A stretch of DNA of 59,934 nt, taken from positions 25,014-84,947 of the forward strand of contig DBLC01000176.1 in the NCBI GenBank assembly GCA_002297935.1, read 5' to 3'. This DNA comes from Dialister sp. UBA734 (lineage in GTDB: Bacteria > Bacillota > Negativicutes > Veillonellales > Dialisteraceae). Position numbers and translations under genes: made by a program. This document shows, piece by piece, positions 1-7,256 of the stretch (position 1 is its first letter; the number at the start of each line of letters is the position of its first letter). The notes below the pieces were generated by a model. That model was given only the letters and a program-made list of their open reading frames with translations. It ran no database searches and was not told the origin of the DNA.

Positions 1-22
1 CTCTCGACACCTGGTTCCGGAG
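1..22. other. Prophage attachment site, left copy
   Basis: Bases 1-22 are identical to 41972-41993 inside the tRNA-Arg gene and the identity stops at base 23. This is the distal att core of the prophage. The window begins inside it, so the match may extend leftwards over the rest of the original tRNA 3' end, which cannot be seen here. Confidence 0.85.
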
Positions 23-96
23 TAATATTCATCAATTTCAACCGTCTATTTTATTCGATAAAATCTAGCTTTTTTTGTACTTCTCAATTTTGTAAA

Positions 97-150
97 AATG
101 GGTGAAATTCCTGATTTTGAACCTGATTGCACCCACGATTTCCCCCATTT
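97..150. other. Candidate integrase arm-binding sites, left end
   Basis: The motif AAATGGGTGAA (97-107) and the 15-mer CGATTTCCCCCATTT (136-150) both recur next to the other attachment site, at 41906-41916 and 41868-41882. In opposite orientation the second reads AAATGGGGG, so both are variants of one motif. Repeated motifs near both ends of a tyrosine-recombinase prophage are typical arm sites; this role is inferred. Confidence 0.5.
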
Positions 151-220
151 GCCTGGACTTTTCTCTCTCATAAAAAAAGCTCCATTCCAGCATGAATAGC
201 AAGTCGCTGTTGCTAAGAGT

Positions 221-703
221 TTATTTTCTTATACATAAGTATAACACAGAAGCCAAAGAAACTCCTGCCCATACATCTCGCTGCCTTTTAGCTATGACTG
301 TTTTGTGCTCCAGCTTTTTGATTTTGTCGTTCAACGTCTGCAAGCGTTCGTTCAAGTTCGTCAGAGAGCCCTCGGCATTTTGCATTGCCATCTCGGATTT
401 CTGCAATGAGTTTTCGGTCTGCTGCAGCTTGGTCTTGCAATCCAGCAACTCGGTCTGAAGCGCTTCCAATTCCTTGTTCGAGGTCTGTGAGTGATTCTCT
501 AGCAGATTGATTCTCTCTTCTTGCAGAGCTAATTCCGCTTTGAGCTTGTTGGACGTCTCTTTGAGACTGTTGTACTGTGTCACGGAGATCTGCATCATTG
601 GTTCTAACGCCATAATCTCCTCGCCATAAGAAATATGCACAGGTAATGATAAAAGCAACAGTAAGTATAATCCACAGCTTATCAATTTTGCTTTTTTGCA
701 CAT
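221..703 (-). CDS. Candidate spanin-like lysis protein (outer reading frame)
   Basis: A 160-residue protein with a cleavable-looking N-terminal signal (hydrophobic stretch LYLLLLLSLP, then HISYG), a long coiled coil over residues 40-135, and a short hydrophobic C-terminal segment after the KRQRDVW motif. The layout suits a periplasm-spanning lysis protein, either an outer partner or a unimolecular spanin. A lipobox-like LISC lies unusually close to the N-terminus and is not convincing. It is the last gene of the lysis cassette, downstream of holin and endolysin. It contains a second complete reading frame (288-701) that starts two bases later behind the same AAGGAGG ribosome site. No family was assigned by search. 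Confidence 0.6.
   Translation of the reverse strand: MCKKAKLISCGLYLLLLLSLPVHISYGEEIMALEPMMQISVTQYNSLKETSNKLKAELALQEERINLLENHSQTSNKELEALQTELLDCKTKLQQTENSLQKSEMAMQNAEGSLTNLNERLQTLNDKIKKLEHKTVIAKRQRDVWAGVSLASVLYLCIRK
288..701 (-). CDS. Candidate inner-membrane spanin, nested frame
   Basis: A 137-residue protein with GTG start at 701, fully embedded in another frame of the 221-703 gene. Residues 1-25 form an uncleaved N-terminal membrane anchor (LWIILTVAFIITCAYFL) followed by a charged, Gln/Arg/Asp-rich coiled coil. This is the architecture of Rz-type i-spanins, which link the inner membrane to an outer partner at lysis. The two starts overlap as ATGTG behind one ribosome site, so both could be translated from the same message. 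That both long frames look like lysis proteins is unlikely by chance, but it remains an inference; one could be a shadow. Confidence 0.5.
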   Translation of the reverse strand: MQKSKIDKLWIILTVAFIITCAYFLWRGDYGVRTNDADLRDTVQQSQRDVQQAQSGISSARRENQSARESLTDLEQGIGSASDRVAGLQDQAAADRKLIAEIRDGNAKCRGLSDELERTLADVERQNQKAGAQNSHS

Positions 704-750
704 TGGATACCTCCTTTTTTAAAGCCGTTTAGCGAAATATTGCGAATTTT

Positions 751-822
751 GCCCCTCACAGGCCTCCGCGCTATCCTTTTGATAAATTACTCAAGAAGTA
801 CCGTGAAAATGCCTGTGAGGGC
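751..822. repeat. Inverted repeat between endolysin and spanin genes
   Basis: GCCCCTCACAGGC at 751-763 pairs with GCCTGTGAGGGC at 811-822, leaving a loop of about 47 bases. It occupies the untranslated gap between the endolysin and the spanin pair. It lacks a T-run placed for a terminator in the minus direction, so an mRNA-structure role (stability or translation timing) is more likely. Function unknown. Confidence 0.5.
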
Positions 823-859
823 TGTTATTTCAATCGCATATTTCCGATGTGGACATGTT

Positions 860-1423
860 TCATAAATCAAGACCAGCTACATACTCGTAAGTCGCATCTG
901 CACGATTCGCATACCCTTCGGTATACTCATCGCATCCTGCCGCATGAGCATACTGGTATTTGAACAGGGCTCTCACGGTGTGTAGGTTGCGCAAGTCATA
1001 GTTCCACTGGCGATTCGTCAGAAAACGACACACTACGGATGTGGAAGTTGGGCACCAGATACCGGCGTAGATGGTGCATCTGGTATCGTCCAAAGTTGGA
1101 ATCTCCCACAGGGCGTCTACGTAATCCAAACAATCTTCTGCCAGCTTTTGACGTTGTGCTTCTTGCCCCTCTTCTGAGCGAAGAAGTTCTTCTAAATTCC
1201 ACAACTCACCACTAGACGCAATGTCTGAATAAGATAGTCCGGCATAGCGGTCTCCGCCAGAAATCCGAGCAAGCAAATCATCTGCCCGGTCGCCTTCCCA
1301 CTGAGAAATACCAATGGACGGATAATCGCCAGCGGTGCTACAGGAGACGGAATCGAACTCTCCTTCCACGTGAGTGGCAATAATCCCGTCCGCAATGGCG
1401 CGAGCTAATTCTTCCCTTGTCAT
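860..1423 (-). CDS. Phage endolysin
   Basis: A 187-residue protein without signal peptide, resembling lysozyme-like endolysins of Negativicutes phages. The start has the likely catalytic Glu in THVEGEFDSV. The middle has IGISQWEG, a glycine-rich substrate-side motif, then a segment with GIWCPTSTSVVCRF, and the end reads YANRADATYEYVAGL. The role is degradation of peptidoglycan at lysis after holin release. Its start overlaps the holin stop (ATGA), so the two are translationally coupled. Identification is from overall pattern and lysis context; the exact hydrolase family is not certain. Confidence 0.75.
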   Translation of the reverse strand: MTREELARAIADGIIATHVEGEFDSVSCSTAGDYPSIGISQWEGDRADDLLARISGGDRYAGLSYSDIASSGELWNLEELLRSEEGQEAQRQKLAEDCLDYVDALWEIPTLDDTRCTIYAGIWCPTSTSVVCRFLTNRQWNYDLRNLHTVRALFKYQYAHAAGCDEYTEGYANRADATYEYVAGLDL

Positions 1424-1755
1424 TTGGTTTCCTCCTTCTTGAAAACGGGTGGTCTAGGTCCCGGATCTGACTGTGCAGGGTCTGGGACTCCATCGTTATC
1501 CGTATCCTTTAACCAGCGACTAAGGCCCTGAATTGCGACAACCAGGCCACCAACGATACCGATGTAGCTCTTGAATTCTGCCAGGTTCGGATGGCCGGTA
1601 GCTGCCCATTCATAAAAAGTCATGACCAGATACAGGAGTAAACAAAAAAGGAGATATCGGACGCTCCACTTAATTAGCTTCATAGCGTCCTTATCTCCTT
1701 TTTTGAATTTGAACATTTTTAAATATTCTCTTATTTTCCTTTTAAGTTGTCCCAT
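1420..1755 (-). CDS. Holin-like membrane protein
   Basis: A 111-residue protein with a basic N-terminus, two hydrophobic segments (YLLFCLLLYLVMTF near residues 34-48 and YIGIVGGLVVAIQG near 63-77) and a charged tail containing DTDNDGVPD, which resembles a calcium-binding loop. Two transmembrane segments directly upstream of the endolysin with an ATGA overlap is a classic holin arrangement. The 1755 start is supported by a strong GGAGG site seven bases upstream; this makes it overlap the preceding gene by 25 bases. An internal Met at 1716 has only a weak ribosome site. Confidence 0.7.
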   Translation of the reverse strand: MGQLKRKIREYLKMFKFKKGDKDAMKLIKWSVRYLLFCLLLYLVMTFYEWAATGHPNLAEFKSYIGIVGGLVVAIQGLSRWLKDTDNDGVPDPAQSDPGPRPPVFKKEETK

Positions 1756-1997
1756 ACTTCCTCCATGTGAGTAATGCGCTCTTTATTGATACTATGTGCT
1801 TCTTCCAGTGCAGAAACGCGAGCATCTAAAGAACGACGATCAGCAGCACTTCGTTCTAGCTCCCGCTTCAATTCGGCCAACACGTCGCTATTGACATCAA
1901 TAGATTTTTGAAGAGGTCTAATCACTGCGTAATTAAATACCCCGAAAAGTGTTGCTGCAATAGTTAGCATGGCCGCAATGCTATCCCATGAATTCAC
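1731..1997 (-). CDS. Membrane-anchored coiled-coil lysis accessory protein
   Basis: An 88-residue protein with one N-terminal membrane segment (AAMLTIAATLFGVFNYAVI) and a coiled coil rich in Glu, Arg and Leu. The start is GTG at 1997 behind AAGGAG. The layout is like XhlA-type holin accessory proteins. It precedes the holin-like gene in the lysis cassette and overlaps it. The function is inferred from position and shape only. Confidence 0.55.
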   Translation of the reverse strand: MNSWDSIAAMLTIAATLFGVFNYAVIRPLQKSIDVNSDVLAELKRELERSAADRRSLDARVSALEEAHSINKERITHMEEVWDNLKGK

Positions 1998-2038
1998 ATA
2001 TATCCACTCCTTTTGTTACTCTTAGTCCATAAACTGTA

Positions 2039-2543
2039 TCAGTATTTAATAATCGGCAGTAACACGAGAGACGGCGGTTGGACGGTATCGGAAGAACCAT
2101 AGATGGGATTGGAGCGAGAAGCATCTAGTATTATTTTATTATTAGATTTCATATATGTACTAGCTTCTACTGGAGGATTTCCCGTAATATGTTTTACAGA
2201 AAAGCAGCCATAACCAGAATCAAATGCAGCTGTCCATGCACTGTTTACTTCCCCAGTAATATTCGGCAATCCTGCTGCCTTCTTCGTGCCAACGTCCCTT
2301 CCACCTTCTGCGAATCTATCAATCAGATTCGGAAGGTTGAACGTTGTACTGCCATCCCCTGCACCATACGTTGTACCGATAACTTCGAAGAGTTCATCGT
2401 ATTCCGTTCGCGATACCGCCGAGCCATCACAAACCAGCCAACCTTTAGGGGCAGAAGAACCTGCGAAGAATTGGACGATATCTGCCTGTACCCCCCCCGA
2501 TTTTTCTTACACGAAACTTACATGTTCCATCAGTAATAATCAT
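2039..2543 (-). CDS. Tail-collar fibre protein, out of frame at a G8 tract
   Basis: The gene starts at ATG 2543 (good AAGGAG site) with MIITDGTCKFRVRKIGG and then enters a run of eight G (2491-2498). As written, translation continues out of frame and stops after about 34 residues. With seven G the frame continues through FFAGSSAPKGWLVCDGSAV and TTYGAGDGSTTFNLPNL, the hallmark of the phage tail-collar domain, to the stop at 2039, giving 167 residues. The collar domain is a common distal module of receptor-binding tail fibres. The current state therefore looks switched off. Alternatives are a fixed frameshift mutation, programmed ribosomal frameshifting or a homopolymer sequencing error. Confidence 0.75.
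2491..2498. repeat. G8 homopolymer tract in collar gene
   Basis: Eight consecutive C on the plus strand, eight G in the coding direction, within AAAAATC-G8-TACAGG. The collar domain is in frame only if the run is seven. It lies in the same local context (AAAATC-Gn-TA) as the second tract at 3329-3335. Confidence 0.9.
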
Positions 2544-2553
2544 TGTGTTCTCC

Positions 2554-2919
2554 TTATTCATCTTTTATAAAAATAGTATGAATCGTTATAGTGCTAATAC
2601 TTGATAATATGGTTTGCCACTCTTCATCAGTCGGTAACACACCTTGTACATAAAGTTGCAAAGTACCATCACTATTCATCCATTTATAATCTGGATTAAA
2701 ATAAGCAGGATATCCCGATGTAGACGTAGTTATAATAAAAGGCTTGTACCCTGTTATTATTTCATATGGTACTACTACCTGAATGTAATCTGTTTTAATG
2801 AATTGTGCCTTTTGAATAACATCTTCTCTTACGATAAACTTATCAGCAAATTCTTGTACTTCTTCTTTGCTAATTTTCGTTCGTACCTTAAACTTTGCAG
2901 TTCCATCTTGTATTTCCAT
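2554..2919 (-). CDS. Small tail-fibre tip-like protein
   Basis: A 121-residue protein with its own strong ribosome site (AAAAGGAGG) overlapping the stop of the upstream module. It begins MEIQDGTAKFKVRT, which matches the start of the collar gene (ITDGTCKFRVRK) and the first tip module (LNDGTVVFSVKT). This points to a duplicated fibre-tip module that diverged. The rest has no recognised motif. Base composition is markedly AT-rich compared with the structural genes on either side, suggesting recent acquisition. A role as accessory fibre tip or receptor-binding subunit is inferred from position. Confidence 0.55.
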   Translation of the reverse strand: MEIQDGTAKFKVRTKISKEEVQEFADKFIVREDVIQKAQFIKTDYIQVVVPYEIITGYKPFIITTSTSGYPAYFNPDYKWMNSDGTLQLYVQGVLPTDEEWQTILSSISTITIHTIFIKDE

Positions 2920-2930
2920 AAGTCCTCCTT

Positions 2931-3335
2931 TTAATCATCGGTAAAATAAATAAGTTGCCCTCTAACCCAACAATCTTTCCATGTATACGAAAATTCCTGT
3001 ATGTTAATAATATTTGAGCCTGTATCTATACTTGCAGTACGTACTACTTCGCCTTGTCCATCAACTGCCGTAACTACACTATATTTTGCTTTCCAAGGAA
3101 CGGTTATTGTGTTCATTAGTCCACCCCAAGTGTTAGTAGTGTGACATGCAAAACTAAATGTAACCATAACTAAAGGACCAAATTTAATAGCATAAATAGG
3201 ATTCTTCGCAAGGACATTATCAGCACCAGAAATAAATTTATACTGTACTTTTGGAATCAAATTCTGTACATATTCCCTAGCACACACTGTTTTTACACTA
3301 AACACCACCGTCCCATCGTTAAGAGTTACCCCCCC
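2931..3335 (-). CDS. Phase-variable C-terminal tip module of the fibre stalk
   Basis: An open frame of about 130 codons that lies immediately after the G7 tract ending the stalk gene. It reads GGVTLNDGTVVFSVKT onward to the stop at 2931. It has no convincing start or ribosome site of its own: the only upstream Met in this frame (3392) lies inside the stalk coding region with no Shine-Dalgarno sequence. With eight instead of seven G the stalk frame would read straight into it, giving a fibre protein of roughly 500 residues. It shares the DGT motif with the two downstream modules. The region is AT-rich. Confidence 0.65.
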   Translation of the reverse strand, partial: GGVTLNDGTVVFSVKTVCAREYVQNLIPKVQYKFISGADNVLAKNPIYAIKFGPLVMVTFSFACHTTNTWGGLMNTITVPWKAKYSVVTAVDGQGEVVRTASIDTGSNIINIQEFSYTWKDCWVRGQLIYFTDD

Positions 3336-4441
3336 GATTTTATGGTTGACATATCTGGTTCTGTAGTTCCTGTCGTTCCTGCTGTGATACATTCAAGGTA
3401 CAGGTAAGAGGGGAGATTAGGACTATATGCAATATCTCCGACTGCATAGGCTTTGTTTCTCAGGAGCTGATTAGCAGCCACCTTTGTGACGTACTGTGTA
3501 GGATCCCAAACTTTCGCATTAGCTTCACTTTGAGCTGCTACTTTGGCACTATTGGCTGCACTGGTTTCACTAGTCTTCGCATTTGTCTCACTAGCCTTTG
3601 CATTTTTAGCCGAAGTAGCACTTGCTGTTTCACTCGCCTTCGCATTAGATTCACTAGTAGCAGCTTTCGTTGCAGATCCAGCAGAAGCAGTAGCACTATC
3701 AGAACTGTTCTTAGCAGAGGTTGCAGAAGCACTTGCAGAATTGGCGGCATTAGTTTCACTGGTCTTTGCTGCACTAGCACTAGACGCTGCTTCCGTGGCA
3801 CTGGACGCGGATGCCGTCTGTGATGCTTTGGCTGCTGTCTCACTGGCTTTCGCCGCATCCTGGCTTGCCTTAGCCGCCGTTGCACTCGTCTTGGCATTCG
3901 ATTCACTGGCACTTGCTGCATTGGCACTCTTTAGAGCATTCGCTTCCGATGTGGACGTTGCCGAGGCAGACTTACCTGCGTTGGTTTCACTCGTTTTAGC
4001 GGCACTAGCAGAACTGGATGCCGCTGTAGCTTTGCTGGTGGCGGTACTTGCAGAATTGGCGGCATTAGTTTCACTGGTCTTTGCTGCACTAGCACTAGAC
4101 GCTGCTTCCGTGGCACTGGACTCGGATGCCGTCTGTGATGCTTTGGCTGCTGTCTCACTGGCTTTCGCCGCATCCTGGCTTGCCTTAGCCGCCGTTGCAC
4201 TCGCCTTGGCATTAACGGCTGCTGTAGTAGATGTGTTCATCTTCGCTTCTGCGTCATCCTGGTCCCACGCGAGAACACTATCCTTATAGGTACTTCCACC
4301 GATAGCCCCCACTTTTAAGATGTATTTACCGTTCGGCTTTTTTGCAATAACCGGCTCGCCTTCTCGAAGTTTAGGGTTTATTTTTTCCCATTCTTCTACG
4401 GTAGCCGTAGAAAATTGGATTCTTGCATTCGTTGTTGCCAT
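3326..4441 (-). CDS. Tail fibre stalk protein
   Basis: A 371-residue protein. Residues 1-60 form a conserved N-terminal baseplate-attachment-like domain (ATTNARIQFSTATVEEWEKI). Residues 70-300 are Ala/Ser/Lys/Thr repeats such as SASAAKTSETNA, a trimeric coiled-coil stalk. The end reads AGTTGTTEPDMSTIKSGG and stops exactly at the G7 tract (TCG GGG GGG TAA). Homologous fibre proteins usually carry a distal domain after such a linker, so this product looks truncated in its current state. The start has a strong AAGGAGG site. Two 167-bp direct repeats within the stalk could change its length by recombination. Confidence 0.85.
   Translation of the reverse strand: MATTNARIQFSTATVEEWEKINPKLREGEPVIAKKPNGKYILKVGAIGGSTYKDSVLAWDQDDAEAKMNTSTTAAVNAKASATAAKASQDAAKASETAAKASQTASESSATEAASSASAAKTSETNAANSASTATSKATAASSSASAAKTSETNAGKSASATSTSEANALKSANAASASESNAKTSATAAKASQDAAKASETAAKASQTASASSATEAASSASAAKTSETNAANSASASATSAKNSSDSATASAGSATKAATSESNAKASETASATSAKNAKASETNAKTSETSAANSAKVAAQSEANAKVWDPTQYVTKVAANQLLRNKAYAVGDIAYSPNLPSYLYLECITAGTTGTTEPDMSTIKSGG
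3329..3335. repeat. G7 homopolymer tract at the end of the stalk gene
   Basis: Seven G in the coding direction, in AAAATC-G7-TAACTC. In the stalk frame the tract is followed at once by TAA. One added G moves the stop out of frame and joins the stalk to the 2931-3335 tip module. Confidence 0.9.
3731..4212. repeat. Direct repeat pair within the fibre stalk
   Basis: Bases 3731-3897 and 4046-4212 are nearly identical (two differences seen), 315 bases apart, which is 105 codons. Unequal crossing-over would shorten or lengthen the stalk without breaking the frame. Confidence 0.85.
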
Positions 4442-4452
4442 ATTTTACCTCC

Positions 4453-5316
4453 TTAGGCTGTGCGAACCCAAATATAAAATGCTTTATACTGCGGTCTAGT
4501 ATCCCACGACTTCCCAGAACCTGCAGATTGAATTTGTAAGGTATGGGAGTGTGGAGAAACATAAGAAGTACGACCTGTCCATGATTTTGATGCATCAAAA
4601 CTCATAACAGATGCATAATTTTCATGATATGTACCACCTTCATCATTCCAGTTACCCCATCGACTTACATAAAAAGCTCCATTTCCTGCATAACCACTCT
4701 GAACATCACGTCCCCAAAAAGCACCAGTAATATTCATGTTACCTCTATTATGATCATGCCCGCCAGCAGTTCCCATAGAATAGCCATGAACATGAGCAGC
4801 CATTTCTTCTACTGACTGGCTATGGCTATTATTTCCTCCGGTTTCTCCCACCTTGGCTGTATTCCCGGCTGACATAATAAATGTCTTTTCAGGCAAAAGT
4901 TCCCATGTGGTCCCAGGATATTTCTTGGATGGATTTTCCGGGTTCAAAGTGACAATAACATCGCCCACTCTTGGTGGAATCATGTCACGGATTCCTTGCA
5001 AGAGAGAGGAGATATCGATATTGCCTTTATCATCCGGTTTTAACCCATTCACGGATCCGGCAAAGGTTTTTCTCAAGTTGGATACCAATCCGGAATAATC
5101 GGAATCCAAAGCATCCAACCCCGCTTGCACAATCACCTGTGCTAAAGCGGCCGCCATGACAGTCGACTGTTTATACAGTTTGTTATGCATCTTAGGAACT
5201 GCAATGCCCGGTACTACGCCGGACACACGTTGTGTATCGGTCTCGTATTCGTTGTCGGATTCGATATTATTTTCTGCAACGCCTTCTGCGAATACGCGAA
5301 AATTAGACTTAGCCAC
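4453..5316 (-). CDS. Tail fibre / baseplate fibre protein
   Basis: A 287-residue protein. The N-terminal 60 residues (FRVFAEGVAENNIESDNEY) look like a particle-attachment domain. The middle has IGDVIVTLNPENPSKKYPG-type sequence (seen as GDVIVTLNPENPSKKYPG), typical of short fibres related to the T4 Gp10-like distal fold. The C-terminal part is His/Gly-rich (AAHVHGYSMGTAGGHDHN, SPHSHTLQI) and ends YKAFYIWVRTA. His clusters of this kind usually bind metal in fibre tips. It is probably a second, constant receptor-binding fibre next to the phase-variable one. Confidence 0.75.
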   Translation of the reverse strand: MAKSNFRVFAEGVAENNIESDNEYETDTQRVSGVVPGIAVPKMHNKLYKQSTVMAAALAQVIVQAGLDALDSDYSGLVSNLRKTFAGSVNGLKPDDKGNIDISSLLQGIRDMIPPRVGDVIVTLNPENPSKKYPGTTWELLPEKTFIMSAGNTAKVGETGGNNSHSQSVEEMAAHVHGYSMGTAGGHDHNRGNMNITGAFWGRDVQSGYAGNGAFYVSRWGNWNDEGGTYHENYASVMSFDASKSWTGRTSYVSPHSHTLQIQSAGSGKSWDTRPQYKAFYIWVRTA

Positions 5317-5322
5317 AATTCA

Positions 5323-6069
5323 TCACTCCGTTTCTTTCGCCTGTAACCAGTGAGATTTATACCCACTATAATTCAGTGTGTTGTAATCGTAAGCAAAAAT
5401 AGGCATGCCATCGGTACTGATAAAGGACAGTGTGTTGATCCGTACCCCTTCCGGCTTCGGGATGATATAGCCATGCATAATAAGCTCTCTCATGAGGCCG
5501 GTATATTCTCCAACAAGCACAATGTTATAGGACATATCCTGCAAGTCCTGAATTTGGATGCCTAGATTTCCCGGGAACAGATTACTCCACATTTCATATA
5601 AATCGAGCAAATTGCCTTTCCAGATATTCTGTACAATTCGTGCTTTGATCATGACCCGATAAACAGAATCGGTAATTAGAGGAGCGTCTTCGATATCCGG
5701 TGGATTGTATCCGCAAATGACATCTATTTCTTCCAAATCAGAAGGTCTTGGCGTTTTATAAACCATATAGATAGACTCTTCTCCGCTGTCTTTTGCCATT
5801 TCTGTAGGAGACGGGCATATGATTTCACCTCGCCCAGCCGGTGTCGGTTCAAAAGTTAAATCACGAGATACCCCGACACAAGCACCGATAATATCTAATT
5901 GGTCGGCAGTAGCAGTGTCCAGGTCAAACATCTCCACAATTTTTAGGATAGATGTATCCAGCTGGCAGTTATATCCCACCATCTTTCGTACCATAGCGTT
6001 GAATTTCGGTGCTAATCGGTACTCGGATGTAATAAGCCTTCGGTAATATTCCTGATTCGGTGTAATCAT
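5323..6069 (-). CDS. Baseplate/tail protein, DUF2612-like
   Basis: A 248-residue protein with the start MITPNQEYYRRLITSEYR and the pattern ATADQLDIIGACVGVSR, which marks the DUF2612 family of tail proteins, followed by a segment linked to fibre connection. It lies between the baseplate J protein, whose stop it overlaps (ATGA), and the fibre gene, the usual position for the protein that closes the wedge and anchors fibres (Mu gp48/P2 I-like role). Function is by family and position. Confidence 0.75.
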   Translation of the reverse strand: MITPNQEYYRRLITSEYRLAPKFNAMVRKMVGYNCQLDTSILKIVEMFDLDTATADQLDIIGACVGVSRDLTFEPTPAGRGEIICPSPTEMAKDSGEESIYMVYKTPRPSDLEEIDVICGYNPPDIEDAPLITDSVYRVMIKARIVQNIWKGNLLDLYEMWSNLFPGNLGIQIQDLQDMSYNIVLVGEYTGLMRELIMHGYIIPKPEGVRINTLSFISTDGMPIFAYDYNTLNYSGYKSHWLQAKETE

Positions 6070-7256
6070 GATTCTACCTCAATATTGTCATATACTGGAC
6101 TTGCCACTTCGTTGTAGGTAATATCCACATCCCCCGCTGCCAGTCCCTCTTTGCTACGCCCAATGGTAATAGAGGAAATACCGAATAACGGCTTGCTGGG
6201 ATTCGGGTTACATCCCACCACAATGCCAGTCAGCATGGAGATAGATACATCTCTGCCAATTTCCAGGCCTTGGATATAGTCATAAATGGCACTCTTGACC
6301 GTAGACGCCAAGGATGAAATATAACCGGTGTACTTCTTGATTTTGATGTGTATAAAGATAGGGACGTAGCTGGGACGATAGAAGCGAACTGTATTTATAT
6401 ACTCATTCTGATCTTTGACAGAAATAACCGTTGTTCCATTGGTATAGCAGCCAATCCCCTTATGGTAAAGAATCGCTTCGGCGATATCATTATCATTTCC
6501 ACCTTCTACTACGCAAGTGATGGAGTGCGGCGGTAAGCCAAAGGGATTATTCTCCGGGTCTACAGCAGAGATATTGGTATCATTCTCATAAACTGATACG
6601 CGGGCCACATTTTTCAAAGCACGAATAGCCCCTAGCGTCCCTGCAAGCATGGTCTGCGATGGATTTGATACGGATATTGTCTGCCGTTGACGCAATTCTC
6701 CATCAGTTTCGATGGCATTGCCCGGAATGGCAGACACTTCGTTGTTGACAGCCTTCCAGCCAAAGGTAGGCGTATCAATCTGCGTGATATCACCAGGAAG
6801 AGCCGTCACCGCCCCTGCTACATTACAAGTAGCCGTACTTTTTACCGTTCCATCAGAACCAATGACAACAGATGCAGGCAAGCTCCATACATTCCCAGTA
6901 TTATCCTTTACGCTGCCATTGATGATTTCCGTGAATGGCGTTCCTGTGATAGTAAGTTCACAAGTGGAGTAACCGGCTGGCTTTCTATAGATACCGTTCA
7001 GCTTCACTACAGAGTCCAAAGCGGCCCCGATAGCCGTGGCCGGACTTCGTGAATTATATGCATATTGCACCGCCTGGTAGCTATCGTGTACTTTCAGAGC
7101 CAGGATAGACAGGAGCTGATAATCGGCACTGTCATTTTCGAGATAGATATCCTGCCCATAGATTTTCTTCATGGAGTCAATCATATCTTCCAAAATATCG
7201 TTATACGTTGGCAAATGCAGCCCAGAATCGTCCACATAGGGAGCAAAATAACTCAT
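6066..7256 (-). CDS. Baseplate J-like protein
   Basis: A 396-residue protein matching baseplate J (gp6/gp47-like) wedge proteins. Characteristic parts are the N-terminal DILEDMIDSMKKIYGQDIY, the SPATAIGAALDSVVKLNGI segment, the repeated beta-rich central domain and GLPPHSITCVVEGGND. J proteins form the ring of wedges that triggers sheath contraction. It overlaps both neighbours by four bases, showing tight coupling in the baseplate operon. Confidence 0.88.
   Translation of the reverse strand: MSYFAPYVDDSGLHLPTYNDILEDMIDSMKKIYGQDIYLENDSADYQLLSILALKVHDSYQAVQYAYNSRSPATAIGAALDSVVKLNGIYRKPAGYSTCELTITGTPFTEIINGSVKDNTGNVWSLPASVVIGSDGTVKSTATCNVAGAVTALPGDITQIDTPTFGWKAVNNEVSAIPGNAIETDGELRQRQTISVSNPSQTMLAGTLGAIRALKNVARVSVYENDTNISAVDPENNPFGLPPHSITCVVEGGNDNDIAEAILYHKGIGCYTNGTTVISVKDQNEYINTVRFYRPSYVPIFIHIKIKKYTGYISSLASTVKSAIYDYIQGLEIGRDVSISMLTGIVVGCNPNPSKPLFGISSITIGRSKEGLAAGDVDITYNEVASPVYDNIEVES

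Noticed and set aside
2491..3335. Simple sequencing error at the G runs
   Set aside because: It cannot be excluded for one run, but two runs at homologous positions with matching flanks, both leading to truncation at a domain border, make error less likely. Kept as a caveat.
3329..3335. Programmed ribosomal frameshifting at the G tract
   Set aside because: Possible, but TCG GGG GGG TAA is not a standard slippery heptamer and a G-run is the classical mutable tract; listed as the less likely explanation.
3543..4289. 248-codon Ala/Leu/Val-rich frame on plus
   Set aside because: Antisense to the repeated fibre stalk; repetitive composition explains the open frame.
2039..4441. Diversity-generating retroelement or invertible fibre switch
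   Set aside because: No reverse transcriptase, no adenine-variable repeat pair and no recombinase next to the fibres; poly-G tracts explain the structure better.
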